The notes under the pieces: generated by a model | The model's database searches: none | Seen by the model: only the letters and a program-made list of their open reading frames with translations | What the model was told of the DNA's origin: nothing | Shown here: positions 1 to 9,448 of the stretch, piece after piece | How positions within the stretch are numbered: the stretch's first letter is position 1 | How the letters are laid out: every line of letters starts with the position of its first letter | Program-made: the position numbers and the translations under genes | NCBI GenBank assembly: GCA_003427395.1 | Contig: BFEA01000025.1 | Coordinates: 3,463,233-3,483,390 of the forward strand | Direction: 5' to 3' | Source of the DNA: Chara braunii | Lineage: Eukaryota; Streptophyta; Charophyceae; Charales; Characeae | Length of the DNA: 20,158 nucleotides

Positions 1-89
<89 letters not shown>

Positions 90-95
90 AAGAGG
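1..95. repeat. (AG)n microsatellite
   Basis: An uninterrupted AG dinucleotide run opens the window and becomes imperfect (AAAG interruptions) over its last 15-20 bases. It touches the window edge, so its full length is unknown. Confidence 0.98.
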
Positions 96-179
96 TTGAA
101 TGATAAAATTGAAATATAGGTCAAATTGCGATCGTGATCTGTTTAACGGTTGGAATTATTTGTTTTGATTTATTTAGTG

Positions 180-467
180 TTTTTCCTGGAAAGATCACAA
201 CAAAATCTACGATTACCCCAATTTTCAGATTTTTTCACGCATTTTTCTGAGCAGGAAAACTCACTGAATTTTGAGTACTTTTTCAGTTAGCCTACACATG
301 GTTGAGTGGCAAAAATGGAATATGTGTCGAATCGGTGCGACGATTATTTCGCGGTCTAAATGATTTTTTCAAAATGTTATAATATTTTTTCTGGAAAGAA
401 CATGACCTCATCTATGGATTCTCAAAATTTCAGATTTTTCTGCGGGTTCCTCTGACTACAGAAAATT
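180..467 (+). repeat. Two-copy degenerate direct repeat, period about 205 bp
   Basis: Two blocks of about 83 bp (near 180-262 and 385-467) align in the same order. Each has a T-run plus CTGGAAAGA, then ATCTA, then AATTTTCAGATTTTT or AAATTTCAGATTTTT, then CTGA followed by GAAAA. The spacing suggests an old tandem duplication or a degenerate satellite monomer. No coding frame is apparent in either copy. Confidence 0.55.
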
Positions 468-1511
468 GTCAAAGTGACCTCTTGCAAAACATCTGTTTTG
501 TTGCGCCTGATCTCTCTGTTTTGAGAAGACGGGCCTCAACGCATGGGCGTGAGAATCCTTTTACAGTTCACATACCCTCACTTCTTTTTGGGGTCCGTTT
601 TCACTGAGGACCTGTCCAACGCCCCCCACTTCCTTTTAGGGTCCGCTTCCACCCGATGAGTGGTCCTTCCTTTTTTCAAAACTCCCCGTTCTACCAGAGC
701 TAGCTGTAGGTAGTCTGCAATTTTGCCAAGGACTGGTCCCCCAATTTTTTTTGCCCCCTAAGAACCCACTTTGCGTCCTGCTCGCCCGCCACTGAAAATA
801 CGACACCTTGACATAGACGCCGAAACCCACTATACCGCAGCCTTAAGGTTGCGAACAACCCAACTTTCTGGCCAGGTAGGGTGTCAGAAGTGCAATTGCT
901 AATTGTATCTTGCCCCATAGTGCAATTATAACTCGTTTTTGTGACTTGACTGAAGTTACTCAAAAAAAAAACTGGAACATGGACACACAGGAGAATGAAA
1001 CGGATGTGAATGGTATGCACTTATTATGTAAAACTGGCTGGTACAACCCACTGGTCCATCTCAGCGCAAACTTGCAATACGCGGAACTTAAGGAAAAGGC
1101 GATATGAACAAATACAACATACTTATTCAAATACAACACACGTTCATCATATTCAAACAACCCTTATATTTGAATAAAACACATATACGTTCTATTCGAA
1201 TCATCAATTTTTTTGAAAACTCGAATACAGTTCATATGCGTTGCTTTCAAAGGAGGCCAGTAGGACTTTGGGCCTCGCTCCAGTAGTCATGTGTACAAAA
1301 AACAAAAAAACATGGTTGTGTATTTCCATATTCCAGGGGAAGATTCATTCTCATTTTGCACATTTGGTGAGTAGTCGAGCAAGACCCTTTTTTACTTATG
1401 GACAACATTGCAATGAAAATGCATTTTGGTCTGACGGTTGTTGTTGTAAGACGCATTTTGGAACATGATAGTGTGAGTACGTCCTCACTTGGTACACCCA
1501 TGAATTGTTGA
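468..1511. other. Gene-free stretch
   Basis: No gene is supported here. The open frames on both strands are short (at most 106 codons), overlap each other, and contain T-run-derived Phe tracts. Bases 1104-1230 are AT-rich with repeated TTCAAATA/TTGAATA-like words. The part from about 1490 leads into the decayed protease-like region. Confidence 0.5.
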
Positions 1512-1799
1512 AATACCGACATTGGGCATTGTTCCATTAGCATGGCGAAACGTATGGGAGGTAGCTATGCTTGCAGGGGTCCCTATATAGGCTTAGAAGC
1601 AGTGGTAGGGATGTAGTAACAGTGAATGGCATCAGTGGGAACACCATCGACAAAACCGAAGGCATTAAGTGCTACCTTGCACGCACCATGAGGCGTAAGG
1701 AAGACCATGCAACACGCGTGGATTTGCTAGTCCCACAATAGCCTGTGCTATGGGGTTGGTCTATCCAACTGCTTGAATGGGTAGATGGCTAACCTAGGA
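1512..1799 (+). pseudogene. Decayed retropepsin-like (aspartic protease) fragment of a retroelement
   Basis: Seen: one frame (1512-1586) reads D-I-G-H-C-S-I-S-M-A-K-R-M-G, then G-S-Y-A-C-R-G-P. A second frame (1565-1789) continues with L-Y-R-L, then V-V-T-V-N-G-I-S-G and D-L-L-V-P, an in-frame TAG at 1739-1741, then G-W-S-I-Q-L-L-E-W-V and TAA at 1790. Known: retropepsin domains of Ty3/gypsy and related elements have Asp-Thr/Ser-Gly near the start, a Gly-rich flap and a late hydrophobic L-G motif. Inferred: the order and spacing fit that fold, with DIG as a mutated DTG. The frame change near 1580 is explained by one missing base: a second copy at 5496 has CCCC where this copy has CCC, and there both halves lie in one frame. 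The fragment is broken by stops and a frameshift, so it is non-functional. The family assignment is tentative. Confidence 0.42.
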
Positions 1800-2448
1800 G
1801 CCCTTCAACAAGCCCAACCAAACATACTCAAACCTAAGCGAACTCAAGACATCTCCATTAAACCACCGGTACTTTGGGTCACTTCTCCGGTGCTCCAAAT
1901 GCCCTGCGTGCCCAACTTTGTCAAACCGCCAGCACAATTTTTTTTTCCCCTTTTGGCTGGCACCACCGACCATTGTGGTTTGAGAGCCCTGAAGCCCGGT
2001 TAATGCAGCGCGAGCGGCCGTGATCGATATATGGGCCAAGTACAGGTGGTTTAACTACCTTGAGCACGTTGTGTTGCCACCGTTGAAGTGAGTTGAAGTT
2101 GCCTCCTCCAATGTCAAGTGCAACGTCGGAGACAATGGTTTCGAAGATGAATCAGAGTCACGATCAGTTGAAGTTCACATCACCTTGGTATTTCATCATC
2201 ACGACAGGGGTTACAGCGACGAACTAACATTACGAATCAAAATCAAAAATTTACCGTGGACTTCAAAGTATAGATTGTGGCGACTTATGACTCATATCAT
2301 GATATCTCTAACCCTCATATTTTGTATCTGGCCCTATCGTAAGCTCATATTCATTATTTCACTTACCTCATATAAAAACTCCCCATATCTGCACGGACTT
2401 GTGCTTTCTATGTTGCTCCCATTTCCTTGTTTTAGTGGTCTTCTGTAA
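1785..2448 (+). pseudogene. Decayed coding region of unknown family, downstream of the protease-like part
   Basis: I do not recognise the family. A frame from ATG 1785 runs to TAA at 2001-2003. The reading then continues in another frame from about 1993 with A-A-V-I-D-I-W-A-K-Y-R-W-F-N-Y-L-E-H-V-V-L-P-P-L-K. After an in-frame TGA at 2089-2091 it stays open for 119 codons to 2448. The section 2092-2280 looks like real protein: mixed acidic and alternating hydrophobic residues (E-D-E-S-E-S, then V-E-V-H-I-T-L-V-F-H-H-H) followed by E-L-T-L-R-I-K-I-K-N-L-P-W. That suggests a beta-rich domain. After about 2290 the frame turns hydrophobic and AT-rich and is probably not coding. Order and strand match the protease-like fragment just upstream, so both may be remains of one polyprotein. 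A host-gene fragment is the alternative. Confidence 0.4.
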
Positions 2449-3147
2449 TTGACTATGTATTCGGAGCAAACTCACTATTTTTGTGTTATTCTAGTTCATG
2501 ATTCTTCTGTATCAATTTTCTCGCTCATTCACGTAAACGAGTATTGGGCTTCCCTAACGCCCCAATGTTCACGGTCAGGTTTGGGTGACGATGTTTTCTT
2601 AGAATATTCGATTCCATAGTTTTTTTGTATTGTGATTTAACATCTGTATGTTTGTGATTTTTTATGTTTCCAGTTGCCTTGTTAGGCCAGATTCATCGGG
2701 TTTCTATAGTGTATTTTATAAGTGGTCGAAATTTGCATTGTCCTACACATTTTTACTTCCTTCTTCCACTACTCTGTAATTGACGGAGTCTATTGGATCG
2801 GGGAAGTTTTAGGGGTTGTTATGACCATGTGCGCAGGATTATGGGTCAAATACAATTGAATACGTCGTTGTAGAGATAATCAATTTTCTCGACAACAGAA
2901 CACGTGGTTGCGGAATCTGAAGAAGCAATTTTTTATTTTTTATTTTTACTATGGAATTTCGAGAGGGGCTATACCTTTGAGGTAACTGAACTCATTCAGA
3001 AATCCACATAGACGCTCTAAATACTTAAAGCCCGAGAGTTTTAAAACATAACCAATTCAAAGTCTTTCAAACTATCTTGCTCTCTATCGCACTTTTCCAT
3101 GTCTTACTACGGAAAATTTTCTCATAATTAAATAATCATTCTATAGT
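2449..3147. other. Gene-free AT-rich stretch
   Basis: No open frame of note, RNA gene or clear repeat is visible. It is AT-rich with scattered T-runs and one short duplicated TTTTTATTT word near 2930-2948. Confidence 0.5.
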
Positions 3148-3245
3148 GAAATTACATTCTAAATTTTAAATTTTCATTCCATCTTAAAAAATGTCATTCC
3201 AATTTTAAAAATTTTCGTCTTACTTGAAAACTTTCCTTCCAAGAA
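3148..3245. repeat. Degenerate minisatellite, period about 19-21 bp
   Basis: Four to five imperfect copies of a TTTTCATTCCATCTTAAAA-like unit follow one another. Related words recur outside the block: AGATGGAATGAAAGT at 3280-3294 is the exact reverse complement of 3440-3454, and GAATGAAAGT occurs again near 3400. The motif has therefore been scattered in both orientations over about 300 bp. Confidence 0.5.
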
Positions 3246-3454
3246 TGAGGTATCCCTTCTTATTTGAACTGCATGCTAGAGATGGAATGAAAGTGTGGAC
3301 GAGTTCATGAAATATTTTAATTGCGCTGTCATTCTAACTAAGGATTTTCAGTCATAAATAGGTTAATCCAATCTAAATCAGAAGATATTTTTTGTAGTAG
3401 AATGAAAGTTTAATTAAAACATTTCGTAAAATCGTCCAGACTTTCATTCCATCT

Positions 3455-4182
3455 TGAACAAATAAATGTAGTTGGAAGGGAAAGGTCACATTTAGACGAG
3501 AACTTATCAAATAAAACTGAAAATTTTAGAATTTGACGAATATTGGAATAATAATTTATAAACATGAAGAATTTTTTTTTTATGAAATGCTTTTTCAACT
3601 TTCATTTCTCGTGGGAATTTTTTTGTTGTACACCCCCAACCTGCTAAATTACAGAGCAACACAACTCGCCCAAACTTTGACCAGCGTCATTCCAACAGCA
3701 ACTAGCAGTTATGCCTTGGAATGCCCACCCAAAAACATCCCAAAATCTCTCTACTATGCCCCATACCCCGCAATAACAGTTTGCAAGACAAAACCCAAAA
3801 CCAACAAGCGTTGTTCTGGCATTGGATAACCTCATTTTATTGAGCAACAGTATCAAAGCAGCCTGAAATGAGTCGTTAGAAGCCCCAAAAATCCTACAGT
3901 ATACATTGGGAGTATTTATGAAAATCAATTAATAAATAAATAATATTATTCAAGGAAGGTGAAAACAGATAATAATAATTTAAGAAAAACTATTAAAACC
4001 ATTTTGTACCGAACAAAACTAGGCGAATACCCATACAAACCGAACACAAATCTCTGCCAACATAACCCAGGGTGGGTCAAGTAGTGCACCTGCTCCCGCA
4101 AGTGGCTCTAACAACTATATTCAAATTAAACAGGTACTATTTTTTTTTATATTTCATATTTTTCTCATATTGTATCGCATTA
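3455..4182. other. Gene-free stretch
   Basis: Nothing recognisable. Overlapping frames on opposite strands (3533-3829 plus, 3644-3928 minus) have no domain or motif and AT-rich codon content. 3920-4010 is a simple-looking AAT-rich tract. Confidence 0.45.
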
Positions 4183-4261
4183 GGGTCCTATTCATTTATT
4201 CCATTCAGGGTTGGGGATCCCAGCATCCAAAAATCCCAATCCCTGAACTGTCATTGGACCC
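4183..4261. mobile_element. Very short MITE-like inverted repeat (about 79 bp)
   Basis: The ends are GGGTCC (4183-4188) and GGACCC (4256-4261). An inner pair, 4204-4218 and 4233-4247, matches as reverse complement at 13 of 15 positions and encloses a 14-base loop. The flanking triplets are TTA on the left and ATA on the right, close to but not equal to the TTA duplication of PIF/Harbinger-like elements. A perfect small hairpin, ACCCAT/ATGGGT, overlaps the right end. The architecture suggests a tiny Tourist-like MITE, but without an exact target duplication this is tentative. Confidence 0.4.
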
Positions 4262-4622
4262 ATAAAAATGGGTATGGGAGACCAGTACGAGGGAAAATTG
4301 TGCTTGCTTTAATCTTTCACAGTAAAAGCGGCCTATCGTTTACTTCGTTTAAGGATTAACGTGTCGGTGCTTGTACAAGAATGGTGAGCGTGACATTTAA
4401 ATATTGGGGTAAACTTATTACGACGTATCAGGTTTTTCAAATACAGCAAACGATGGCCAACAAAATTTGTTTGCTTACAGTGACAAATTGTTCCTTGATG
4501 TCTGCCCGCAAATGATTGGCTTATTGACCACTCCACATTAAAATAACGAGGTCTTGCACCCCCCTAGTGCAAATCTTGCTTGTCAATCTTTCATAACAAG
4601 AATATTAGAGAAACACTTTAAA
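4262..4622. other. Gene-free stretch before the U6 fragment
   Basis: No coding or RNA signal found. The 60 bp just upstream of the U6 copy has neither the plant upstream sequence element (RTCCCACATCG) nor a TATA box at snRNA spacing, so the copy has no visible promoter. Confidence 0.45.
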
Positions 4623-4704
4623 GTCCTTCGATACATCCGTTAAAATTGAAACGATGCAGAGAAGATTAGCATGGCCCCTACGCAAGTTTAAAAAAAAAAA
4701 AAAA
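4623..4704 (+). pseudogene. Truncated U6 snRNA copy fused to oligo(A)
   Basis: Bases 4623-4686 match the 5' two-thirds of U6 spliceosomal RNA: an altered 5' stem-loop (GTCCTTCG), ACATCCG, TAAAATTG, then the very conserved GAGAAGATTAGCATGGCCCC and CGCAAG. The ACATCCG form is the plant type. The ACAGAGA box that pairs with the 5' splice site reads GCAGAGA, while the AGC triad is intact. The sequence stops right after CGCAAG, losing most of the internal stem-loop and the 3' end, and is joined through TTT to about 15 A residues. U6 is normally uridylated rather than polyadenylated, so the A-tail points to retroposition by a LINE-type enzyme after 3' truncation or template switching. It cannot function as U6. 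No clear target duplication was found. Confidence 0.88.
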
Positions 4705-5013
4705 CTTGAATATACTTTTATGCAATGCTTGTGCTCGATCGTTTTTTTGGAGAAGATAAAATGGTGTTTGAAGGGGTGTAACGGATTTGGACTAGGCGTG
4801 AAAATTACAAGTCATCCTATTAGGACACTAAGAGCTCGGTGATCTCTCGATCTATAGTTTTGATACTAATCAATTTGAAATTGACCACAAAGTTGTCTTA
4901 TCATGAACATTGTGGTACAATCATTGTGTTTAAGAGAAATAAAAAATAATTTTGAAAGACACTGAAATAGTTGACCTGATCATCTAATTTGTTCGAACAG
5001 AAATCAAAGCACA

Positions 5014-5102
5014 ATGGTCGGACACTAAAAGTAAGATACAAAGTTTTAAGTAAAAAAAATACATACTTGAAACTGTGTATTATACTTTTAGTGTCCGACC
5101 AT
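5014..5102. repeat. Long hairpin with 39-bp arms and 11-base loop
   Basis: Bases 5014-5052 and 5064-5102 are reverse complements at 35 of 39 positions, and the outer 20 bp (GGTCGGACACTAAAAG inside) match perfectly. The loop is A-rich. Arm length, few mismatches and small loop resemble a plant microRNA precursor or a very short MITE. The flanks read GCACA on the left and TGTGGA on the right, which extends the symmetry with a one-base offset. No target-site duplication is evident. It lies directly before the SINE-like unit. Confidence 0.75.
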
Positions 5103-5310
5103 GTGGACATGTATCCAGCAACATAACTTAGTTGGATAGACATACAAATGACATTCAAGAGGTTGTAGGTTCGAGCCCCATGACCGCCTATGATGCATTT
5201 AGTATCGACCGACTGTAATAATCCGCTTGATACCCTGATCGGTTTTAGTAGGTCTATAACCAACACGGGTGTGAGTTTGAGCGTGAGTAGGTTGTGTGTG
5301 GTGTGTGGCA
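5103..5310 (+). mobile_element. Probable tRNA-derived SINE with pol III A and B boxes
   Basis: TAACTTAGTTGG at 5124-5135 resembles the tRNA A box (TRGYNNARNNGG). GGTTCGAGCCC at 5168-5178 is a strong B box. The 32-base gap between them is normal for a tRNA-type internal promoter. The rest does not fold as a tRNA: the anticodon arm is not recognisable and no acceptor stem pairs, so this is not a tRNA gene. After the B box comes a non-tRNA body, and a GT-rich stretch (5267-5310) may be the degenerate 3' end. Plant SINEs have this layout. The exact ends are uncertain. Confidence 0.5.
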
Positions 5311-5495
5311 AAGTGTTGGCCATAACCACTGCTGCTATTCGATGGGGGATTGGGGGAAGAAGATGGGAGATGCAACTACGAGCACAATGTTCAACCTTTG
5401 AGTTAGTCGTCCCCCCTCAACCGCGCCCCCAACCTACTCCCTAACAATCGCCGATAAAGGAGGGGGAATAAATATGCACCCCCTTAATTATGAGG

Positions 5496-5561
5496 GGTAG
5501 CTATGCTTGCAGGGGTCCCCTGTATAGACTTATGGGTAATGTTACGTAGATAGTGAAAGGC
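5496..5561 (+). pseudogene. Second fragment of the protease-like region
   Basis: About 40 bp are nearly identical to 1560-1594 (shared run GGTAGCTATGCTTGCAGGGG, then TCCC, TATAG and CTTA). One frame reads G-S-Y-A-C-R-G-P-L-Y-R-L-M-G-N-V-T, then TAG at 5547-5549, then I-V-K-G. The first copy needs two frames for the same peptide order, because it lacks one C after GGTCCC. The two copies together indicate a shared coding ancestor. Similarity fades after about 5561, where a T-run/A-run (5586-5612) begins. Confidence 0.45.
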
Positions 5562-6064
5562 GAGTCGAGAAAAAAATATAGCCTAGTTTTTTTTGTAAAA
5601 AAAAAAAAAAAACATATAAAAAACAAACAGTTCAAAACATCTCTGAAGTATGGTTGGGGGGATCTAATAAGGGGTGCTTGGGTAAGGTGCAATGACCAGG
5701 GGAGGACGGTACTGAAGAGGCCGTCAAGAAAAACTTTAAGCTTGTCTTCTGTTACTGGTTTTGACCTCAACCAGGGGTTACTCTCATATCTTCATAATTA
5801 TTACCAACCCATTTCCTCCTTCTCAACTAACATTAGTAGATTTACAATGACATTGCTTGGAGGGGGTTTAATTCGGTCTTATTCCAATTTCAAGGGGGGC
5901 AAGGGGAGCTAGTTTTCAATGTTTGATTAAGCGGTTCCTCCGGGGAAGAGACAAACACATAACCCAATCAACTCATGTACTCTCGGGATTATGTTCAAGG
6001 GACGCTGAACCTGATTTCCAACAGGTGCTACTCCGCACCAATAGATGGAGCAGTTGGTCATAAA
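5562..6064 (+). other. Gene-free stretch with an opportunistic open frame
   Basis: A frame open to 5912 continues from the fragment above, but it passes through a T8/A16 low-complexity tract (a Lys run) and shows no domain. Residues around 5650-5700 (W-G-D-L-I-R-G-A-W-V-R) could be a coding remnant. I cannot assign it. Confidence 0.3.
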
Positions 6065-6104
6065 CCTACTAGGGATGGATGTTTTTACCCTTATCTCTAG
6101 TAGG
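6065..6104. repeat. Short hairpin, 12-bp arms
   Basis: CCTACTAGGGAT and ATCTCTAGTAGG are reverse complements at 11 of 12 positions around a 16-base loop. There is no poly(U) tail or gene next to it that would suggest a function. Confidence 0.5.
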
Positions 6105-6118
6105 GGCAGACCAAACTT

Positions 6119-6138
6119 AAACAAACAAACAAACAAAC
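6119..6138. repeat. (AAAC)n microsatellite
   Basis: Five uninterrupted copies of the tetranucleotide AAAC. Confidence 0.9.
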
Positions 6139-6170
6139 CACCCCCATACTTACGAAAACCAGAATAGACC

Positions 6171-6336
6171 GGGTTACAATGTAGAGCCACCTCGCCCCGG
6201 CTTCAACCAACATCGCTCTAATTTTAGCCCTCCGCCAACCACTTGAAATGCCCTCCAAACGCTGCTCCAGATCTTTTTTACTCACCTCACACCTTCATGG
6301 TTGGGTTACAGGGTTGAATCGCCTCACCCCGACTTC
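6171..6336 (+). repeat. Two degenerate direct copies, offset 132 bp
   Basis: The 34-base blocks 6171-6204 and 6303-6336 both start GGGTTACA and share the order GT-GA-C-CCTC-CCCCG-CTTC, with substitutions but no gaps. This suggests an old tandem duplication. Confidence 0.5.
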
Positions 6337-7171
6337 GCCAAGCACCTTGCATCGATCATTCGTGAGCCGGGTATGGCAACCTTCAGAAAGTCATTAATAG
6401 GTTGTCGGGTATCCTCTATTTTTACTGAAATACAAGAGAAGATCACCCCTTCCTCCCTTTATGCCCCCCTCGGCCCTGTACTGACCCCGCCCAGAAGCAC
6501 GACCTATTTTTCATCAGCCCCAGACCAAACCTTTATCCCCCTTTCCCTCATGAGCATACACTTCCCTCCTAAGGCATGCCCCATCGATCCCTTACCTTTA
6601 TCTATATGCACTAGGGTTGATACAAACCTTGCATACCTCCCCTCCCCGCCTCAAAAGAGAGCAACTCCCTAAATTTGTCGCTACCCCTCCAGGGCGTTCA
6701 CCTCCCTCCTTGCGAAGCATGTGCATGATAGTGCCCCCCCCCCTCCAACCTGCAAAACACATTTAAGAGATGACCGAATATATGGAGGATGGCAAACTTT
6801 CTAATTCGTCTTTGCCCACCACGATTACTCTACCTTATAGGCAGATTATAGAACTGAGGTTCGACGCCCTCCTGACAATAAATTTTATCAAGAATTCAAT
6901 ATGTAAAAAAAAAATAGATGGAATAAGGAAAAAACTTAATCAAAAGTTAAAAAAAAAATAAAAAATTTCAACTAGTCGAATGCAATAAGAAGTGCTTAAA
7001 AAATTAATGTTTATGGAATAGCAGAAATCCCAAGTGTGAACGTTCATATAAAATTCACATCAAAGCTTAAAAATTCATCCGATTTTCCAACTTATAACAA
7101 ATACCAAAATATCGGGATCAGGAATTAGATTTAAGCTAGCGAATTGAGAGTGACCATTATATTAAATTTAT
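6337..7171. other. Gene-free stretch: C-rich then AT-rich
   Basis: 6430-6740 is strongly C-rich on this strand (runs up to ten C near 6736), which keeps a 123-codon Pro/Ser/Leu-rich frame open without any domain. After 6890 the sequence turns very A-rich, with several A8-9 runs. No RNA gene or clear element is visible. Confidence 0.45.
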
Positions 7172-7291
7172 ACTACCGTCTTCAACCGAATACAAGGTAC
7201 GGGCATTACTGTTGTATTATAAACTCAAAGTTATCCATAATACACTACCTTCTATTCGAGTGAAGACGGTAGTTGATTAGATGCAATCAAC
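7172..7291. repeat. Imperfect long hairpin plus adjoining small palindrome
   Basis: Arms 7172-7199 (ACTACCGTCTTCA at the outside) and 7246-7273 pair at about 24 of 28 positions. Inside, GTATTAT (7214-7220) and ATAATAC (7237-7243) form a second stem. Overlapping its right edge, GTTGATT/AATCAAC (7272-7291) makes another hairpin. TA precedes the left end but TT follows the right, so a mariner/Stowaway-type TA duplication is not supported. Confidence 0.6.
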
Positions 7292-9448
7292 AACTTAAAA
7301 ATTGAACTTATAAAATTAAGTTAATAATTTGAAATATTCCCACATCGCTCGAAGATTAATTATGAAAAGTAACGGAAATTGTGATCACTTAACATACATT
7401 TATAAAGAAATGACAGACAAAAGTAGAGCAGAAGTCAATTAAAAAAAACGTTACGGGTCGGACTCGTGTATCTACATCAAACAATTAAATATAGTCATAT
7501 AATGAATTTAACTTAAGCAACGATTAGCGAAGTTACCATAGATACAATCGACTACAAATCAATTTACAGAAAGTCCATAGGAAGATTGGAGTTACATAAA
7601 CATTTGTAATGATAAAACGTGTAGTGAACTTTGTATTCAGAGAGATTTATGACGACCATAATTCAACCTTGAACACACAACTCCTCTTGCTCAACCTCAG
7701 ATGCTCCTTCAAACTCCTCAAGCTCGATGCGTATTCCGTCCAGCAAACACCATCCAATCACCACTCCACACGAGACCATACTCCTAGGACCCCCACATTT
7801 CCCAACCACCTGCCTCTTACACCATAGAGAATATGGAGCAGACGACTATCCGAATACACTCGATGCAGTCAAACTTATCATGAAGTCCCGTCGTCTTTCA
7901 AAGATAGTCCTTCCTCTCCTTCCATTTGCTAGTTCATGGCACCACTAGATTGAGGCGCAAAACAGAAGCACCACCGCCCCTATTCAATGATCGACCCAAA
8001 CAAATTCCTCACCATCAAAACCGCTTACGAACCACGCTCCATCGATGTTAAGTTTATGCGCTCAAATTGCAAAGGATATAAAAAACCATCACCCAACTTG
8101 TACTCCTCCCTGACGTCCTCCCCTCCCCCTTTCCCACTCGCCCTCATCAGCTTATCGTGAGCACACTATTATGCCATCTTCAGCTTGGATCCGCTTCTCA
8201 AAACATGGTCCGTTCAATTTCACGCCTTAGCACACCTCAGTCTTCCGACATTTCGACCCGAGCGGGGTGCATCATTTTCGGTAGCACCGGGGTAGGGTAG
8301 AGTATGTTCTGGTGAACAACACTTGAGTAGTTTGGTATCGGTTCATTCAATACTTCATTAGCCTGCTTATTTCAATCCTGTATAATTAACCTTGTTAGCT
8401 CTTGTTTTTGAATATCTTAGTAGCCTTTTGAATTCTTCATGAATGTTTTTGAATTTTCCTGAATTTCCCTAGTAAGTGTTATAGTCGAAGCCAGGTAATG
8501 GTCCCGACATCTCATATTCCTATCTGTATTTTGATGAGGGATGCTTTTGAGCGCATTGGTCATGCAAGGGGACCTCCTGACCGTGGCACGCAGGATTTTG
8601 TAGGACTTGTCACGGGGAGCGTCGCCACTCCGACCGAGTGCGGCAGCCGTATCTCTCACGAGCCCCTACGATAGGATACGGCCACGTGAGGTACAACTTG
8701 ACCCCACCTGCGGGTTTTGTCACCATCCCTTAAGTGGGCGTATCCCCGCCGAGTTACCGAACCACATGTGAAGGCTTTTCGTATGCAATCACAGAGGTGA
8801 CTCTCTGAGGGCGCTTCTTGTTTGTTGTAGCATAGGGAGGACGCACGGTTAACACACGAATCGGATCTGTGAGCAAGTTGTCATCAGAGGCGCCGATCTC
8901 CCGAACAATCCTGCATCGGTCGACTAAGACAACCAAACTAACGACGCGATACACTTCTCAACTATGACTCAAGTTTACGTGCGAATCACACCTAATTCAT
9001 TTTTCGCCTCGACCTGTAACTGTTCTCATGCTTGAGCGTGCAGATGTCGCACGAGAGATCTTGCATAAATGATTGTCGTGGTGCAAACTGTTTTTATAAC
9101 GACTAGCCATACACGAATACGAGAACATTTATGGTGATGGAGTACTATGCAGTGTCCATAAACTTGTAGTTAACTTTGAATTGTGGGATCACATTTGACG
9201 CTCATACGTCGGTTGACGTGCGCTCTAAAGGGTGAATCATTTAACAAGCGCAGAAGGAAACCGAGCACCCCGCCATCTTTTGCACCCTGTTGTGCCCAAA
9301 AGTGGGGTAGGGCATGATGGCGCTGAGGGTAGAAGGAAAATTGGAGTGGTGGTGAGTTGTCTGGCGCACCACCAACAACACAATGACCCTTCTACCCGAA
9401 ACTCTATCGTTCCACCAAAATAAATTTCAAACAAGAAAAAAATAAAAA
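7292..9448. other. 2.1-kb stretch without a recognisable gene
   Basis: 7292-7600 is AT-rich and featureless. 7660-8240 is C-rich with short frames and no domain. 8560-8960 is noticeably more GC-rich than its surroundings. On the minus strand there, a 66-codon frame (8754-8954) has protein-like composition (I-V-R-E-I-G-A-S-D-D-N-L-L) but no family I recognise. CCGTATC and GATACGG (about 8647-8681) form a small inverted repeat. This could be an old element interior or LTR, but no terminal repeats were found. Confidence 0.4.

Noticed and set aside
636-1020. Overlapping minus-strand frames of 64 and 106 codons
   Set aside because: They use the same bases in different phases, contain runs derived from T/C homopolymers and give no domain.
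1794-2039. Minus-strand frame with a C-W-R-x3-K-V-G-H stretch resembling a Gag zinc knuckle
   Set aside because: Only two of the four metal ligands are present, and the plus strand of the same bases carries the better-supported decayed coding region.
5124-5178. A genuine tRNA gene
   Set aside because: A and B boxes are present, but no acceptor stem pairs and the anticodon arm cannot be drawn, so a tRNA-derived SINE is more likely.
4901-5329. Minus-strand open frame of 142 codons
   Set aside because: It runs backwards through the 39-bp-arm hairpin and the tRNA-like promoter unit, including the complement of the B box, and shows no domain. The repeats explain the sequence better.
6301-6672. 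Plus-strand 123-codon Pro/Ser-rich frame
   Set aside because: It is open because the strand is C-rich and poor in TAA/TAG/TGA. There is no domain, the 5' part lies in a degenerate direct repeat, and the opposite strand looks equally protein-like in places.
7337-7347. TTCCCACATCG, close to the plant snRNA upstream sequence element
   Set aside because: No TATA box lies at the required 24 or 33 bp spacing, and no snRNA-like sequence follows.
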